NCBI GenBank assembly: GCA_948468385.1 | Contig: CAOKHZ010000034.1 | Span: 1-41,881, forward strand | Direction of reading: 5' to 3' | DNA from: an uncultured Faecalicatena sp. | GTDB taxonomy: Bacteria; Bacillota; Clostridia; Lachnospirales; Lachnospiraceae | Length of the DNA stretch: 41,881 nucleotides | Shown: positions 8,483 to 16,311 of the stretch, in pieces | Layout of the letters: every line of letters begins with the position of its first letter | Position numbering within the stretch: position 1 is the first letter of the stretch | Notes under the pieces: generated by a model | What the model saw: only the letters and a program-made list of their open reading frames with translations | Database searches by the model: none | Told to the model about the DNA's origin: nothing | Made by a program: the position numbers and the translations under genes

Positions 8483-9706
8483 TTATGCCTGCCTGCGCAA
8501 TATGTCAAATTCCTCCCCGCGCCCTTGCAAATCCACATACACCACCTGCTTCGCATGCGGCGCGCTTTCCTGATCCGTTCCGTCCTCGCTGACGATTCGG
8601 CCCACCCTGACCGGCACGTTCCTCCCGTCCGGTTTCATGATTTCGATTTCTTCCCCGACCGAAAACTTGTTGCGCTGTTCGACTCGATATAGGCCATCCC
8701 TTTCCCCGCTGACAATTCCCAGATAAACGGATTCTTTCAAATACGTGCTGTTGTCATAAATCTGCGTCTGTCCGTCCGGCTTTCCGAAAAAAAATCCGGT
8801 CGTGAACTGCCGGCGTGTACAACAAGAAATCTGCTCCAAATACCATGGCATGTTGCGGCGGTACGTCTCAACGTCCTTCGCGTAATCATCCAACGCCTTG
8901 CGGTACGTCCTCGCCACGGTCGCCACGTAAAGCGCCGCCTTCATGCGCCCTTCCACCTTCAGGCTGTCAATCCCTGCCTCCACCAGTTCCGGAATATGCT
9001 CGATCATGCACAAATCCTTCGAATTAAAAAGAAACGTGCCCCGCTCATTTTCATAAACCGGCATGTATTCTCCCGGCCGCGTCTCCTCCATTACCGCATA
9101 TTTCCAACGGCACGGATGCGTACACGCCCCCTGGTTGGCATCCCGCCCGGTAAAATAATTGCTCAAAAGGCAACGTCCCGAATAGGAAATGCACATCGCC
9201 CCATGGACGAACGTCTCAATTTCCAAATCTGCCGGAACATGCTCCCGCAGCTCCTTGATTTCCTGCAGGGAAAGTTCCCGTGCCGACACGACGCGACGCG
9301 CCCCCAGCTTGTACCAGAAATTGTACGTCTCGTAATTGGTATTATTGGCCTGCGTGCTGATGTGCCGCTCGATTCCCGGGCACACCTCCTTCGCGATTTC
9401 AAACACGCCGGGATCGGCGATAATCAACGCGTCCGGGCGTATCTCCCTCAATTCCTCGAAATACGACCGCACGCCGTCCAAATCCGCGTTGTGCGCCAGG
9501 ATGTTCGCCGTCACGTACACTTTCACGCCCCGCGCGTGGGCGAACGCGATTCCCTCCCGCATGTCGTCCATGGAAAAATTTTTCGCTTTCGCCCGCAGTC
9601 CGAACGCCTCCCCGCCAATATAGACCGCGTCCGCGCCATAGACGACCGCGATTTTTAACACTTCCAGGCTGCTCGCCGGAATTAATAGCTCAGGATGTCT
9701 TGCCAT
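8483..9706 (-). CDS. trhP: U32 family protein, probable tRNA wobble-uridine hydroxylation protein TrhP
   Basis: The 407-residue protein carries the U32 signature ETFVHGAMCISYSGRCLLS (about residues 164-182). C172, C179, C195 and C199 are spaced as expected for the Fe-S cluster of U32 hydroxylation proteins. Historically called peptidases, the TrhP branch makes 5-hydroxyuridine at tRNA position 34. The start lies five bases after the stop of the trmR-like methyltransferase, whose Bacillus homologue methylates that same hydroxyl. B. subtilis has two U32 genes here (yrrN, yrrO); this locus has one, of yrrO-like length. The enzymatic role is inferred from family and operon context; U32 membership is certain. 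Confidence 0.9.
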   Translation of the reverse strand: MARHPELLIPASSLEVLKIAVVYGADAVYIGGEAFGLRAKAKNFSMDDMREGIAFAHARGVKVYVTANILAHNADLDGVRSYFEELREIRPDALIIADPGVFEIAKEVCPGIERHISTQANNTNYETYNFWYKLGARRVVSARELSLQEIKELREHVPADLEIETFVHGAMCISYSGRCLLSNYFTGRDANQGACTHPCRWKYAVMEETRPGEYMPVYENERGTFLFNSKDLCMIEHIPELVEAGIDSLKVEGRMKAALYVATVARTYRKALDDYAKDVETYRRNMPWYLEQISCCTRRQFTTGFFFGKPDGQTQIYDNSTYLKESVYLGIVSGERDGLYRVEQRNKFSVGEEIEIMKPDGRNVPVRVGRIVSEDGTDQESAPHAKQVVYVDLQGRGEEFDILRRQA

Positions 9707-9711
9707 CTCCT

Positions 9712-10356
9712 CTAACCCTTCTTCACACTCAACGCCACTCCGTCACCCAATGGGAGAATCGACGTCTGAAACGATTCACCATGCTTCAACTCGAAAAGGT
9801 ACTCCCGCATCCTTGCATGGATGGTACGATCCCTACGCTCCACCGCGAAGCGGGATTCCATCACCGTCCCGTCCTGCATCACGTTGTCGGAAAGAAGTAC
9901 GCCGCCGCTTTTTAACAGCCTTTGCACCTGCGGCAGGAAATGGATGTATTGTCCCTTGGCCGCGTCCATGAAAATGAAGTCATATTCCCCCTTAAGCGTG
10001 GGCAGGATTTCCATGGCGTCCCCTGCAAGCAACGTAATCTTATCTTCCCTCCCCGCCCGGCGAAAGTTCTCCTTAGCGACGGGAATCCTTTTTTCATAAT
10101 TTTCTATTGTCGTAATCCGTCCGCCTTCCGGCATGTATTCACTCATCAAAACGGCAGAGAAACCTACGGCCGTCCCCACTTCCAGAACATTCATAGGTTT
10201 CAACATCATTAGCAAGACCTTGAGGAAGCTCTGCACCTCCTTGCGGATGATTGGCACGTTCGCGCCAAGAGCCTCGCCCTCCATCTTCTCTAATATTTCG
10301 CTGTTCTCTGTTTCCATGGAATTGATGAATGTCACAACGCGTTCATCCACAATCAT
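9712..10356 (-). CDS. trmR: SAM-dependent O-methyltransferase, probable tRNA 5-hydroxyuridine methyltransferase TrmR
   Basis: A 214-residue class I O-methyltransferase (methyltransferase family 3, COMT-like). The SAM site is VLEVGTAVGFSA (about residues 57-68); acidic GDAME and FIFMDAAKGQY follow, then LLSDNVMQDG, where family members bind a metal and the acceptor hydroxyl. In B. subtilis the gene at the same place (yrrM, now trmR), downstream of ireB-ruvX-DUF1292 and before the U32 genes, makes 5-methoxyuridine at tRNA position 34. The conserved neighbourhood is the main reason for the specific name. It begins 18 bases after the RNase J stop. Confidence 0.88.
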   Translation of the reverse strand: MIVDERVVTFINSMETENSEILEKMEGEALGANVPIIRKEVQSFLKVLLMMLKPMNVLEVGTAVGFSAVLMSEYMPEGGRITTIENYEKRIPVAKENFRRAGREDKITLLAGDAMEILPTLKGEYDFIFMDAAKGQYIHFLPQVQRLLKSGGVLLSDNVMQDGTVMESRFAVERRDRTIHARMREYLFELKHGESFQTSILPLGDGVALSVKKG

Positions 10357-10374
10357 AACAATCCCTCGAATCTC

Positions 10375-12069
10375 CTACCACCGCTTATGACGATCGTCTT
10401 CCCGATCCACGTCCATGATGATGGGAATGATCATGGGACGCCTCTTCGTCTTGCGCCAGATGAAGTCGTTCATGGAATCACGAATCGCCAGCTTAATCTT
10501 GTTCCAATCCGCATATCGCCCGGACAAACATTTCTCGACACTGTCCACCGTGGCCTGCCTGGCCTCCTCCATCAAGCTCTCCGACTCACGCACATAGACA
10601 AAGCCCCTCGATACAATGTCTGGTCCTGCCAGCAAACGGTTCGTCCCCTTCTCCAACGTAAGCACCACGATAATGATGCCGTCCTCCGCCAGATGCTGCC
10701 GGTCGCGCAGTACGATGTTCCCCACGTCGCCGACACCCAGCCCGTCCACCAAAATGGCACCCGTGTGCACCTTGTCCGCGACCTTTGCACAATCCTCGCC
10801 CAGTTCCAGCACGTCGCCGGACTGAATGATGAACACGTCCTCTGCCGGTATGCCAAGGGACATGGCGATCTCCGAGTTTGCCCGCAAATGCCGGTACTCT
10901 CCGTGCACCGGAATCGCGTACTTCGGCTTCACCAGAGAATATATCAGCTTCAATTCCTCCTGGCAAGCATGGCCTGACACGTGCGCGTCCTGGAAAATCA
11001 CGTTGGCACCCTTGGCCGACAACTCGTTTATCACGCGCGAAACCGGCTTCTCATTGCCCGGTATCGGATTCGAACTGAAAATAATCGTGTCATTTGGCTC
11101 AATCGTCACCTTGCGGTGCACGTCCGCCGCCATGCGGGAGAGCGCCGCCATCGACTCGCCCTGGCTGCCGGTCGTGATGAGCACCATCCTTTCCGGCGGG
11201 TAATTGCGCATCTCGTCAATCTCAATCAACGTGTCTTCCGGCACGTTCAAATACCCCAGTTCCGAAGCCGTGGAGATGATGTTGACCATGCTGCGCCCCT
11301 CCACGACGACTTTGCGATGATACTTGTAAGCCGAATTAATAATCTGCTGCACGCGGTCAACGTTGGACGCAAAGGTGGCAATGATGATACGCGTATTTTG
11401 ATGCTCCGCGAAAATGTGGTCAAACGTGATGCCCACCGTGCGCTCCGACTGCGTGAACCCCTTGCGCTCCGCGTTGGTACTGTCCGACATCAATGCCAGC
11501 ACGCCCTTTTTGCCAAGCTCGGCGAAACGCTGCAAATCTATGGCATCGCCAAATACCGGCGTATAATCCACCTTGAAGTCCCCCGTGTGTATCACGATGC
11601 CCGCCGGAGAATAAATCGCCAACGCGGAAGCGTCCTGGATACTATGGTTCGTCTTGATGAACTCAATCCGAAACTGCCCCAGGTTGATGGACTGCCCATG
11701 CGTGACCACCTTCCTGCGGGTGGTACGCAAAAGGTTATGTTCCTTCAACTTGTTTTCAATAATGCCCATCGTCAGCTTCGTCGTATAAATGGGCACGTTA
11801 ATATCCTTCAGCACGTACGGCAACGCCCCGATATGGTCCTCATGGCCGTGCGTGATGACAAATCCCTTTACCTTGCTGATATTATCCTTGAGATACGTCA
11901 CGTCCGGGATGACCAGGTCGATGCCCAGCATGTCGTCTTCCGGAAACGCCAGGCCGCAGTCTACCACAATAATACTGTCCTCGTACTCAAAGACAGTAAT
12001 ATTCATGCCAATCTGCTCCAATCCTCCCAGAGGGATAATGCGCAGCTTTCCAATATTCTCTTTTTTCAA
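10375..12069 (-). CDS. rnjA: Ribonuclease J (metallo-beta-lactamase/beta-CASP)
   Basis: mRNA-decay and rRNA-maturation nuclease with 5'-3' exonuclease and endonuclease activity, a hallmark of low-GC Gram-positives. The 564-residue protein has the zinc motif HGHEDHIGALPYV from residue 74, TGDFKVDYTP, SDSTNAERKG, the beta-CASP segment with TTGSQGESMAALSRMA, and VHGEYRHL, with a full C-terminal domain. The start codon is TTG (12067-12069) with GGAGG about 10 bases upstream. In the equivalent B. subtilis operon this slot holds yrrL/mltG. Whether it is the J1 or J2 type cannot be told here, as no second copy is in the window. Confidence 0.96.
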   Translation of the reverse strand: MKKENIGKLRIIPLGGLEQIGMNITVFEYEDSIIVVDCGLAFPEDDMLGIDLVIPDVTYLKDNISKVKGFVITHGHEDHIGALPYVLKDINVPIYTTKLTMGIIENKLKEHNLLRTTRRKVVTHGQSINLGQFRIEFIKTNHSIQDASALAIYSPAGIVIHTGDFKVDYTPVFGDAIDLQRFAELGKKGVLALMSDSTNAERKGFTQSERTVGITFDHIFAEHQNTRIIIATFASNVDRVQQIINSAYKYHRKVVVEGRSMVNIISTASELGYLNVPEDTLIEIDEMRNYPPERMVLITTGSQGESMAALSRMAADVHRKVTIEPNDTIIFSSNPIPGNEKPVSRVINELSAKGANVIFQDAHVSGHACQEELKLIYSLVKPKYAIPVHGEYRHLRANSEIAMSLGIPAEDVFIIQSGDVLELGEDCAKVADKVHTGAILVDGLGVGDVGNIVLRDRQHLAEDGIIIVVLTLEKGTNRLLAGPDIVSRGFVYVRESESLMEEARQATVDSVEKCLSGRYADWNKIKLAIRDSMNDFIWRKTKRRPMIIPIIMDVDREDDRHKRW

Positions 12070-12142
12070 AAAATCTACACCTCCATATAAGTATTTTTGT
12101 AAAATAATTTTGTGAACGGCCTGAAACGGCTAATTACAATCC

Positions 12143-12403
12143 TTACAATTCGATATCCACGTCCTCAAGCAATTCCTCGAACACCTGCGAAACGGCCAGC
12201 AGCTCCGTGTCGTCCTCCACGACGTCATATACGCAGTCCTGTCCTTCCATCGAAGCGCGCTCCTTCAAAATCAGACATTCCGCGTCTCCTCCTGCCGAAT
12301 CCGTCACCAGTATGTAGGAGGAACCGTTAATCTTCGTCTGTTCCAACACGTAAAACTCAGCCGTCTCTCTCGTGTCCCCAAACGTAAACACAACCTTGTC
12401 CAT
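12143..12403 (-). CDS. DUF1292 family small protein (YrzB-like)
   Basis: An 86-residue acidic protein of the DUF1292 family, function unknown. It shows the expected start MDKVVFTFGDTRETAEFYVLEQT and an acidic end (EELLEDVDIEL). It sits between ruvX and the RNase J gene, matching the yrzB position in the ireB-ruvX-DUF1292 gene order conserved in Bacillota. AGGGG lies about seven bases before the ATG. The constant linkage suggests involvement with the operon's nucleic-acid enzymes, but no activity can be assigned. Confidence 0.9.
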   Translation of the reverse strand: MDKVVFTFGDTRETAEFYVLEQTKINGSSYILVTDSAGGDAECLILKERASMEGQDCVYDVVEDDTELLAVSQVFEELLEDVDIEL

Positions 12404-12458
12404 CTATAATCCCCTTGTCCGCGTTACCATTCGCGGCGAGCCGCGCCTGGCGATGGCG

Positions 12459-12890
12459 TCACTCTCCGTCCATACTCATCGAATCCAAATACCCTTGTAA
12501 AATGAACACTGCCGCAATCTGGTCCACATATTTTTTGCGGTTCTCCCGCCTTACCCCGCTCTCCATCAAAACCCGTTCTGCCGCCACCGTCGTAAGACGC
12601 TCGTCCCACATCACGACCTCAAGCTTGGTCCGCCTCTCAAGCATCGTCTGAAACTCCAGCGATTTTAACGCACGTTCTCCTACGTCATTATTCATGTGCT
12701 TCGGAAAGCCGAGAACGATCCGCCCCACCTCGTACTCACGAACCAATTCCTCGATTCGCGCGCAAGTGCGGCGCAACTTGTTCTCTTCCTTCCGCTCAAT
12801 CGTCTCTATCCCCTGGGCAGTCAGACACAAGGCATCACTAATCGCGACGCCCACCGTCTTCGAGCCATAGTCCAGTCCCATGATTCGCAT
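12459..12890 (-). CDS. ruvX: Putative pre-16S rRNA nuclease RuvX/YqgF
   Basis: RNase H-fold protein implicated in processing the 5' end of 16S rRNA and once named a Holliday-junction resolvase. The 143-residue product has the catalytic Asp in [19 protein letters not shown], then [10 protein letters not shown] and WDERLTT, and near the C-terminus [14 protein letters not shown] with the last conserved acid. Start: ATG 12890 lies five bases after the ireB stop and begins the conserved N-terminus; a TTG five codons upstream overlaps ireB and is less likely. Family assignment is secure. Confidence 0.94.
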   Translation of the reverse strand: MRIMGLDYGSKTVGVAISDALCLTAQGIETIERKEENKLRRTCARIEELVREYEVGRIVLGFPKHMNNDVGERALKSLEFQTMLERRTKLEVVMWDERLTTVAAERVLMESGVRRENRKKYVDQIAAVFILQGYLDSMSMDGE

Positions 12891-12895
12891 CTTTA

Positions 12896-13159
12896 TTATT
12901 CCCAAGAATTGTTCTCAATATACGCCTTTAAAAGCTCCTCGACCAATTCGTCGCGTTCCACCTTCATTACCAGACTACGTGCGCCGTTATAACTGGTCAC
13001 GTAAGTCGGATCACCGGACATGATGTAGCCGACAATCTGGTTGACCGGATTGTATCCTTTCTCTTTCAACGCCTTGAATACGATTTCCAGAATGTCCCTC
13101 GCGGAAATCTGCGGTCCCGGCTCGACCTGAAAGAATTGTGTGTTACTCAAATCGCTCAT
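12896..13159 (-). CDS. ireB: IreB family regulatory phosphoprotein (DUF965)
   Basis: An 87-residue IreB homologue. In Enterococcus IreB is phosphorylated by the PASTA kinase IreK and affects cephalosporin resistance; the Bacillus homologue is YrzL. Near-diagnostic stretches are [29 protein letters not shown] and [12 protein letters not shown]. The Thr residues near the N-terminus that would be phosphorylated fall in SNTQFF and around TYVT. It is the first gene of the operon running to trhP. GGAGG lies seven bases before the ATG, and a near-consensus promoter lies about 75 bases upstream. Confidence 0.95.
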   Translation of the reverse strand: MSDLSNTQFFQVEPGPQISARDILEIVFKALKEKGYNPVNQIVGYIMSGDPTYVTSYNGARSLVMKVERDELVEELLKAYIENNSWE

Positions 13160-13235
13160 TGCTTTTCCTCCATTTGTGCTTGCATGTTATCCATAGTGTC
13201 TGTATGAGGAGAGTTGAAAACCTACCTTGTCCTCT

Positions 13236-13264
13236 ATTCTAATATAGATTGCGATAAATTTCAA
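13236..13264 (-). promoter_or_regulatory. Sigma-A-type promoter for the ireB operon
   Basis: On the minus strand a TTGAAA -35 and a TAGAAT -10 are separated by exactly 17 bases. The expected start is about 70 bases before ireB. The -35 lies right beside the tandem repeats at the end of mtaB. Confidence 0.75.
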
Positions 13265-13267
13265 TGA

Positions 13268-13313
13268 GGAATTTTAGTTTCGGAGAATTTCAGTTTCGAA
13301 AAATTTCAGTTTC
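13268..13313. repeat. Three tandem ~16-bp repeats at the 3' end of mtaB
   Basis: Three head-to-tail copies (GGAATTTTAGTTTC, GGAGAATTTCAGTTTC, GAAAAATTTCAGTTTC) at 13268-13281, 13282-13297 and 13298-13313. The mtaB stop codon (13290-13292) falls inside the middle copy, so the array sets the last residues of MtaB. Confidence 0.75.
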
Positions 13314-14642
13314 CTTCGTAAGTATAAATTTTACGAGCTTATTTCTCATGTCTTCGTCGCCGTCCAAGGCGACTTTCAAGTATTCCCTCGTATGCCCGCA
13401 CCACATCCTCCGTCCCCCGACCATGACGCTTTCTTCCATCAATGCCTCAAGCTCTTTGCCAAACAAGCTTTCCTCATACCGTTTCCTCTTTTTTGCCCCG
13501 AGCCTTATCATCTCTTCGCTGCGCCTCGCCTTCACCTGCTCCGGCAACTGGTTTCCCATCGCGGCCGCCTTCGTCCCCTCCCGCCGGGAATATTTGAAAA
13601 TGTGCGTTTCATAGAAATTCACCTTCTCCACGAATGCCTTCGAAGCCGCAAATTCTTCTTCCGATTCCCCCGGGAATCCCACGATGATGTCCGTCGTCAA
13701 GGCGGGATTTTCAAAATGCTCCCGCAAAAGAAGACATTTTTCATAATATTCTCCGCTCGTGTAATGACGATTCATCCGCCGCAATGTCTCATCACACCCG
13801 CTTTGTAAGGAAAGGTGAAAATGGGGGCACACCTTCGGCAGTGCCGCCAACGTACGCACAAAATCCTCCGTGATGACGCGAGGCTCCAAAGACCCGAGAC
13901 GGATGCGCTCCACGCCCTCCACTTCATGGACGGATTGTATCAGCGAAAGCAAGTTCGTCCCTTCTTGTCCAAGTCCATAAGAACTCAAGTGAATTCCGGT
14001 CAACACCACTTCCCTGCAACCGCTTTTCACCAACGCCTCCGCTTCCCGAACCACGTCCCCTTGTTCACGGCTGCGCACGCGCCCCCTCGCGTAAGGAATG
14101 ATACAATAAGAACAAAACTGGTTGCAGCCGTCCTGTACCTTGATATAGCCTCTTGCACGCTCCTCGCTTTTGTCAATTCGCAAGTCTTCGTATTCTTTCG
14201 TTTGACCAATGTCAATCAGCTCTTTTACCACCGGCGGCGCGAAAACCGCACCGTTTCTGTCCGCCCGTCCGCCTTCCTCTCGAACTACTTCCGCCGCGTT
14301 TTGCGCCTCGTATTCCCGCAAAATGCGCGGCAAGTCCTTCTTTCTATTATTTCCGATTATGATGTCGACGCACGAATCTGCCGGACGCCCCTCTTGCACC
14401 TGCGCGTAACACCCCGCCGCCACGACGATTGCGTTCGGGTTTTGCCTCCTCGCCCGATGCAACATCTGACGCGACTTTCTGTCCGCGACATTGGTCACGG
14501 TACAAGTGTTAATGATATATACGTCCGCCCATTCGTCAAACGGAACGATTTCATACCCGGCATCGCAAAGCATCTCCCGCATGGCTTCCGTCTCATATGC
14601 GTTTACTTTGCAGCCCAGGTTGTGCAATGCCACTTTTTTCAT
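13290..14642 (-). CDS. mtaB: tRNA t6A37 methylthiotransferase MtaB
   Basis: Radical-SAM methylthiotransferase converting t6A to ms2t6A at position 37 of ANN-decoding tRNAs. The 450-residue protein has the N-terminal UPF0004 domain with cluster cysteines C11 (LGCKVN), C47 (INTCTVTN) and C78 (AAGCYAQ), the radical-SAM triad C173, C177, C180 (CNQFCSYC), then VVLTGIHLSSYG and FHLSLQSGCDETL. The C-terminal TRAM-like domain is present but its last residues come from a short tandem-repeat tract. AGGAG precedes the ATG by five bases. It is divergent from the HPr-like gene. The N-terminal LGCKVN, as opposed to the MiaB or RimO pattern, supports MtaB. Confidence 0.96.
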   Translation of the reverse strand: MKKVALHNLGCKVNAYETEAMREMLCDAGYEIVPFDEWADVYIINTCTVTNVADRKSRQMLHRARRQNPNAIVVAAGCYAQVQEGRPADSCVDIIIGNNRKKDLPRILREYEAQNAAEVVREEGGRADRNGAVFAPPVVKELIDIGQTKEYEDLRIDKSEERARGYIKVQDGCNQFCSYCIIPYARGRVRSREQGDVVREAEALVKSGCREVVLTGIHLSSYGLGQEGTNLLSLIQSVHEVEGVERIRLGSLEPRVITEDFVRTLAALPKVCPHFHLSLQSGCDETLRRMNRHYTSGEYYEKCLLLREHFENPALTTDIIVGFPGESEEEFAASKAFVEKVNFYETHIFKYSRREGTKAAAMGNQLPEQVKARRSEEMIRLGAKKRKRYEESLFGKELEALMEESVMVGGRRMWCGHTREYLKVALDGDEDMRNKLVKFILTKETEIFRN

Positions 14643-14661
14643 AAAATCTCCTAACTGTTTC

Positions 14662-14690
14662 TTGACTTTTCACCCATCATCACTTAGAAT
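14662..14690 (+). promoter_or_regulatory. Sigma-A-type promoter for the HPr-like gene
   Basis: TTGACT (14662-14667) and TAGAAT (14685-14690) are separated by 17 bases, about 55 bases before the start codon. This is close to consensus and suggests strong expression. Confidence 0.8.
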
Positions 14691-14746
14691 GAACGTGAGA
14701 ACGAGGAACGCGTTTTCAAAAATCGGCATTAAAAGGAGGTATTTTT

Positions 14747-14983
14747 ATGATGAAAACGGTGCAGATTTCTTTAAACTCCATTGACAAAGTAAAAGCATTC
14801 GTGAATGAAATTACAAAGTACGACAACGACTTCGATTTAGTTTCCGGAAGATACGTCATAGATGCAAAATCCATCATGGGAATCTTCAGTCTGGACTTGT
14901 CCAAGCCAATCGATTTGAACATTCACGCTGAAGGAGAACTCGATGACATCATGGCCGCACTGGATCCATACATCATCAAGTAA
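14747..14983 (+). CDS. HPr-fold protein lacking the phosphorylatable histidine (Crh-like)
   Basis: A 78-residue protein with the HPr fold pattern. The region SGRYVIDAKSIMGIFSLDLS matches the HPr segment around regulatory Ser46. The active-site segment, normally G-[IL]-H-A-R-P-A, reads NSIDKVKAF here, so the His that takes phosphate from Enzyme I and the Arg beside it are both missing. It therefore cannot act as a normal PTS phosphocarrier. The retained Ser region recalls Bacillus Crh, which also lacks that His and works only through Ser46 in catabolite repression. AAGGAGG lies seven bases before the ATG. It is monocistronic, with its own promoter and terminator. Confidence 0.88.
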   Translation: MMKTVQISLNSIDKVKAFVNEITKYDNDFDLVSGRYVIDAKSIMGIFSLDLSKPIDLNIHAEGELDDIMAALDPYIIK

Positions 14984-15008
14984 CGTTCGTCATTTACTTA
15001 TGTCGATG

Positions 15009-15032
15009 AGCGGGGGAAGTTCCCCCGCTTTT
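15009..15032 (+). terminator. Rho-independent terminator of the HPr-like gene
   Basis: AGCGGGGG and CCCCCGCT form a perfect eight-pair stem with a five-base loop, followed by TTTT, 25 bases after the stop codon. Confidence 0.85.
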
Positions 15033-15093
15033 GTCATGACTTTCGACCTACGGCCGCGACAGCAACCTTCTTTTTTTACCTTTTCTTTTTCCT

Positions 15094-16272
15094 TTACTTC
15101 ACGTCAATCACTTCGGTCGTCTCAATCGCCGTTTTTACCAATTCCTCGATTTTTTCCAAATTTTTCTCCGACTCCTCAATTCGCGCAAGTTCCGGCCTCG
15201 TCACCGGATGCTTGGCCACGAATATCGTGCAGCAATCCTCGAACGGCAGGATGGAAGTCTCGTACGTCTCAATTTTTTCCGCGATGTCCACGATGTCGCG
15301 CTTGTCAAATCCAATCAACGGCCGATAAACGGGCAGCGTGCACACCGCGTTCGTCACCGCGAGGCTTTGCATCGTCTGGCTCGCTACCTGGCCGATGCTC
15401 TCCCCGGTTATCATCCCCAGGCATCCGTCAGCCGTGGCAAAATGCTCGGCGATTTTCATCATGTAGCGACGCATGATGATAGTCAATTCCGCATGCGGGC
15501 ATTTCTCATAAATATAGAGCTGGATGTCCGTGAAATTCACGACGTGCAGCTTGATCGGCCCCGCGTATTTCGCCACCTGCCGCGCCAAATCCACGACCTT
15601 CTCCTTCGCCCGCTCGCTCGTGTAGGGCGGGGCGTGAAAATACGTCGCTTCCAAGGCGACGCCCCGCTTTGCGATCATGTAACCGGCGACCGGACTGTCA
15701 ATCCCGCCGGACAGCAGAAGCATCGCGCTCCCGTTCGTCCCGATCGGCATCCCGCCCGGTCCCGGAATGATTTCCGAATATAAATAAATCTCCTCCCGCA
15801 CTTCCACGTTCAGGCGGACGTCAGGCTTGTGAACGTCCACCTTCATTTCCGCGTGGCTTCCAAGTATCGCCTCGCCAAGTGCCGCGTTGATTTCCATCGA
15901 GGTCATCGGGTACGTCTTCTTGCTCCGGCGCGCCTCCACCTTGAACGTCAAATCCTTATTCGGATACATTTCACCCATATAGGACACGACTTCTTTTTTC
16001 AATTCCTCGAAGCCCTTGTCGTCCAGACGAACCACCGGACAAATGCCGACGATGCCAAACACCCTTTTCAGCGCCTCCACCGTCTCCTCATAATCATATC
16101 CGTCCTCGCAGTCCACGTAAACCCTGCCATACGTCTTGTGCACCAGAAACTTCCCTTCCACGTCCTTCAGGACGAAGCGAATCTGGCGCACCAGCGCGTC
16201 CTCGAACATGAAACGGTTCTTCCCCTTAATCCCAATCTCTCCGTACTTAATCAAAAATGAATGAAATTCCAT
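15094..16272 (-). CDS. thiI: tRNA 4-thiouridine synthase ThiI
   Basis: Adenylates U8 of tRNA and inserts sulfur; it can also supply sulfur for the thiazole of thiamine. The 392-residue protein has an N-terminal ferredoxin-like region, the THUMP domain (about 60-165) and the PP-loop pyrophosphatase SGGIDSPVA (residues 188-196), followed by ECPH-like and MITGESIGQVASQT motifs. It ends without the rhodanese domain of E. coli ThiI, so sulfur must come directly from a partner desulfurase. That partner is probably the gene just upstream, whose stop lies 39 bases before this start. AAAGGA precedes the ATG. This matches the nifZ-thiI pair of B. subtilis. Confidence 0.96.
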   Translation of the reverse strand: MEFHSFLIKYGEIGIKGKNRFMFEDALVRQIRFVLKDVEGKFLVHKTYGRVYVDCEDGYDYEETVEALKRVFGIVGICPVVRLDDKGFEELKKEVVSYMGEMYPNKDLTFKVEARRSKKTYPMTSMEINAALGEAILGSHAEMKVDVHKPDVRLNVEVREEIYLYSEIIPGPGGMPIGTNGSAMLLLSGGIDSPVAGYMIAKRGVALEATYFHAPPYTSERAKEKVVDLARQVAKYAGPIKLHVVNFTDIQLYIYEKCPHAELTIIMRRYMMKIAEHFATADGCLGMITGESIGQVASQTMQSLAVTNAVCTLPVYRPLIGFDKRDIVDIAEKIETYETSILPFEDCCTIFVAKHPVTRPELARIEESEKNLEKIEELVKTAIETTEVIDVK

Positions 16273-16311
16273 TTTGCTTCCTTTCTGTATCTTTTATACA
16301 CTTATATCCGT

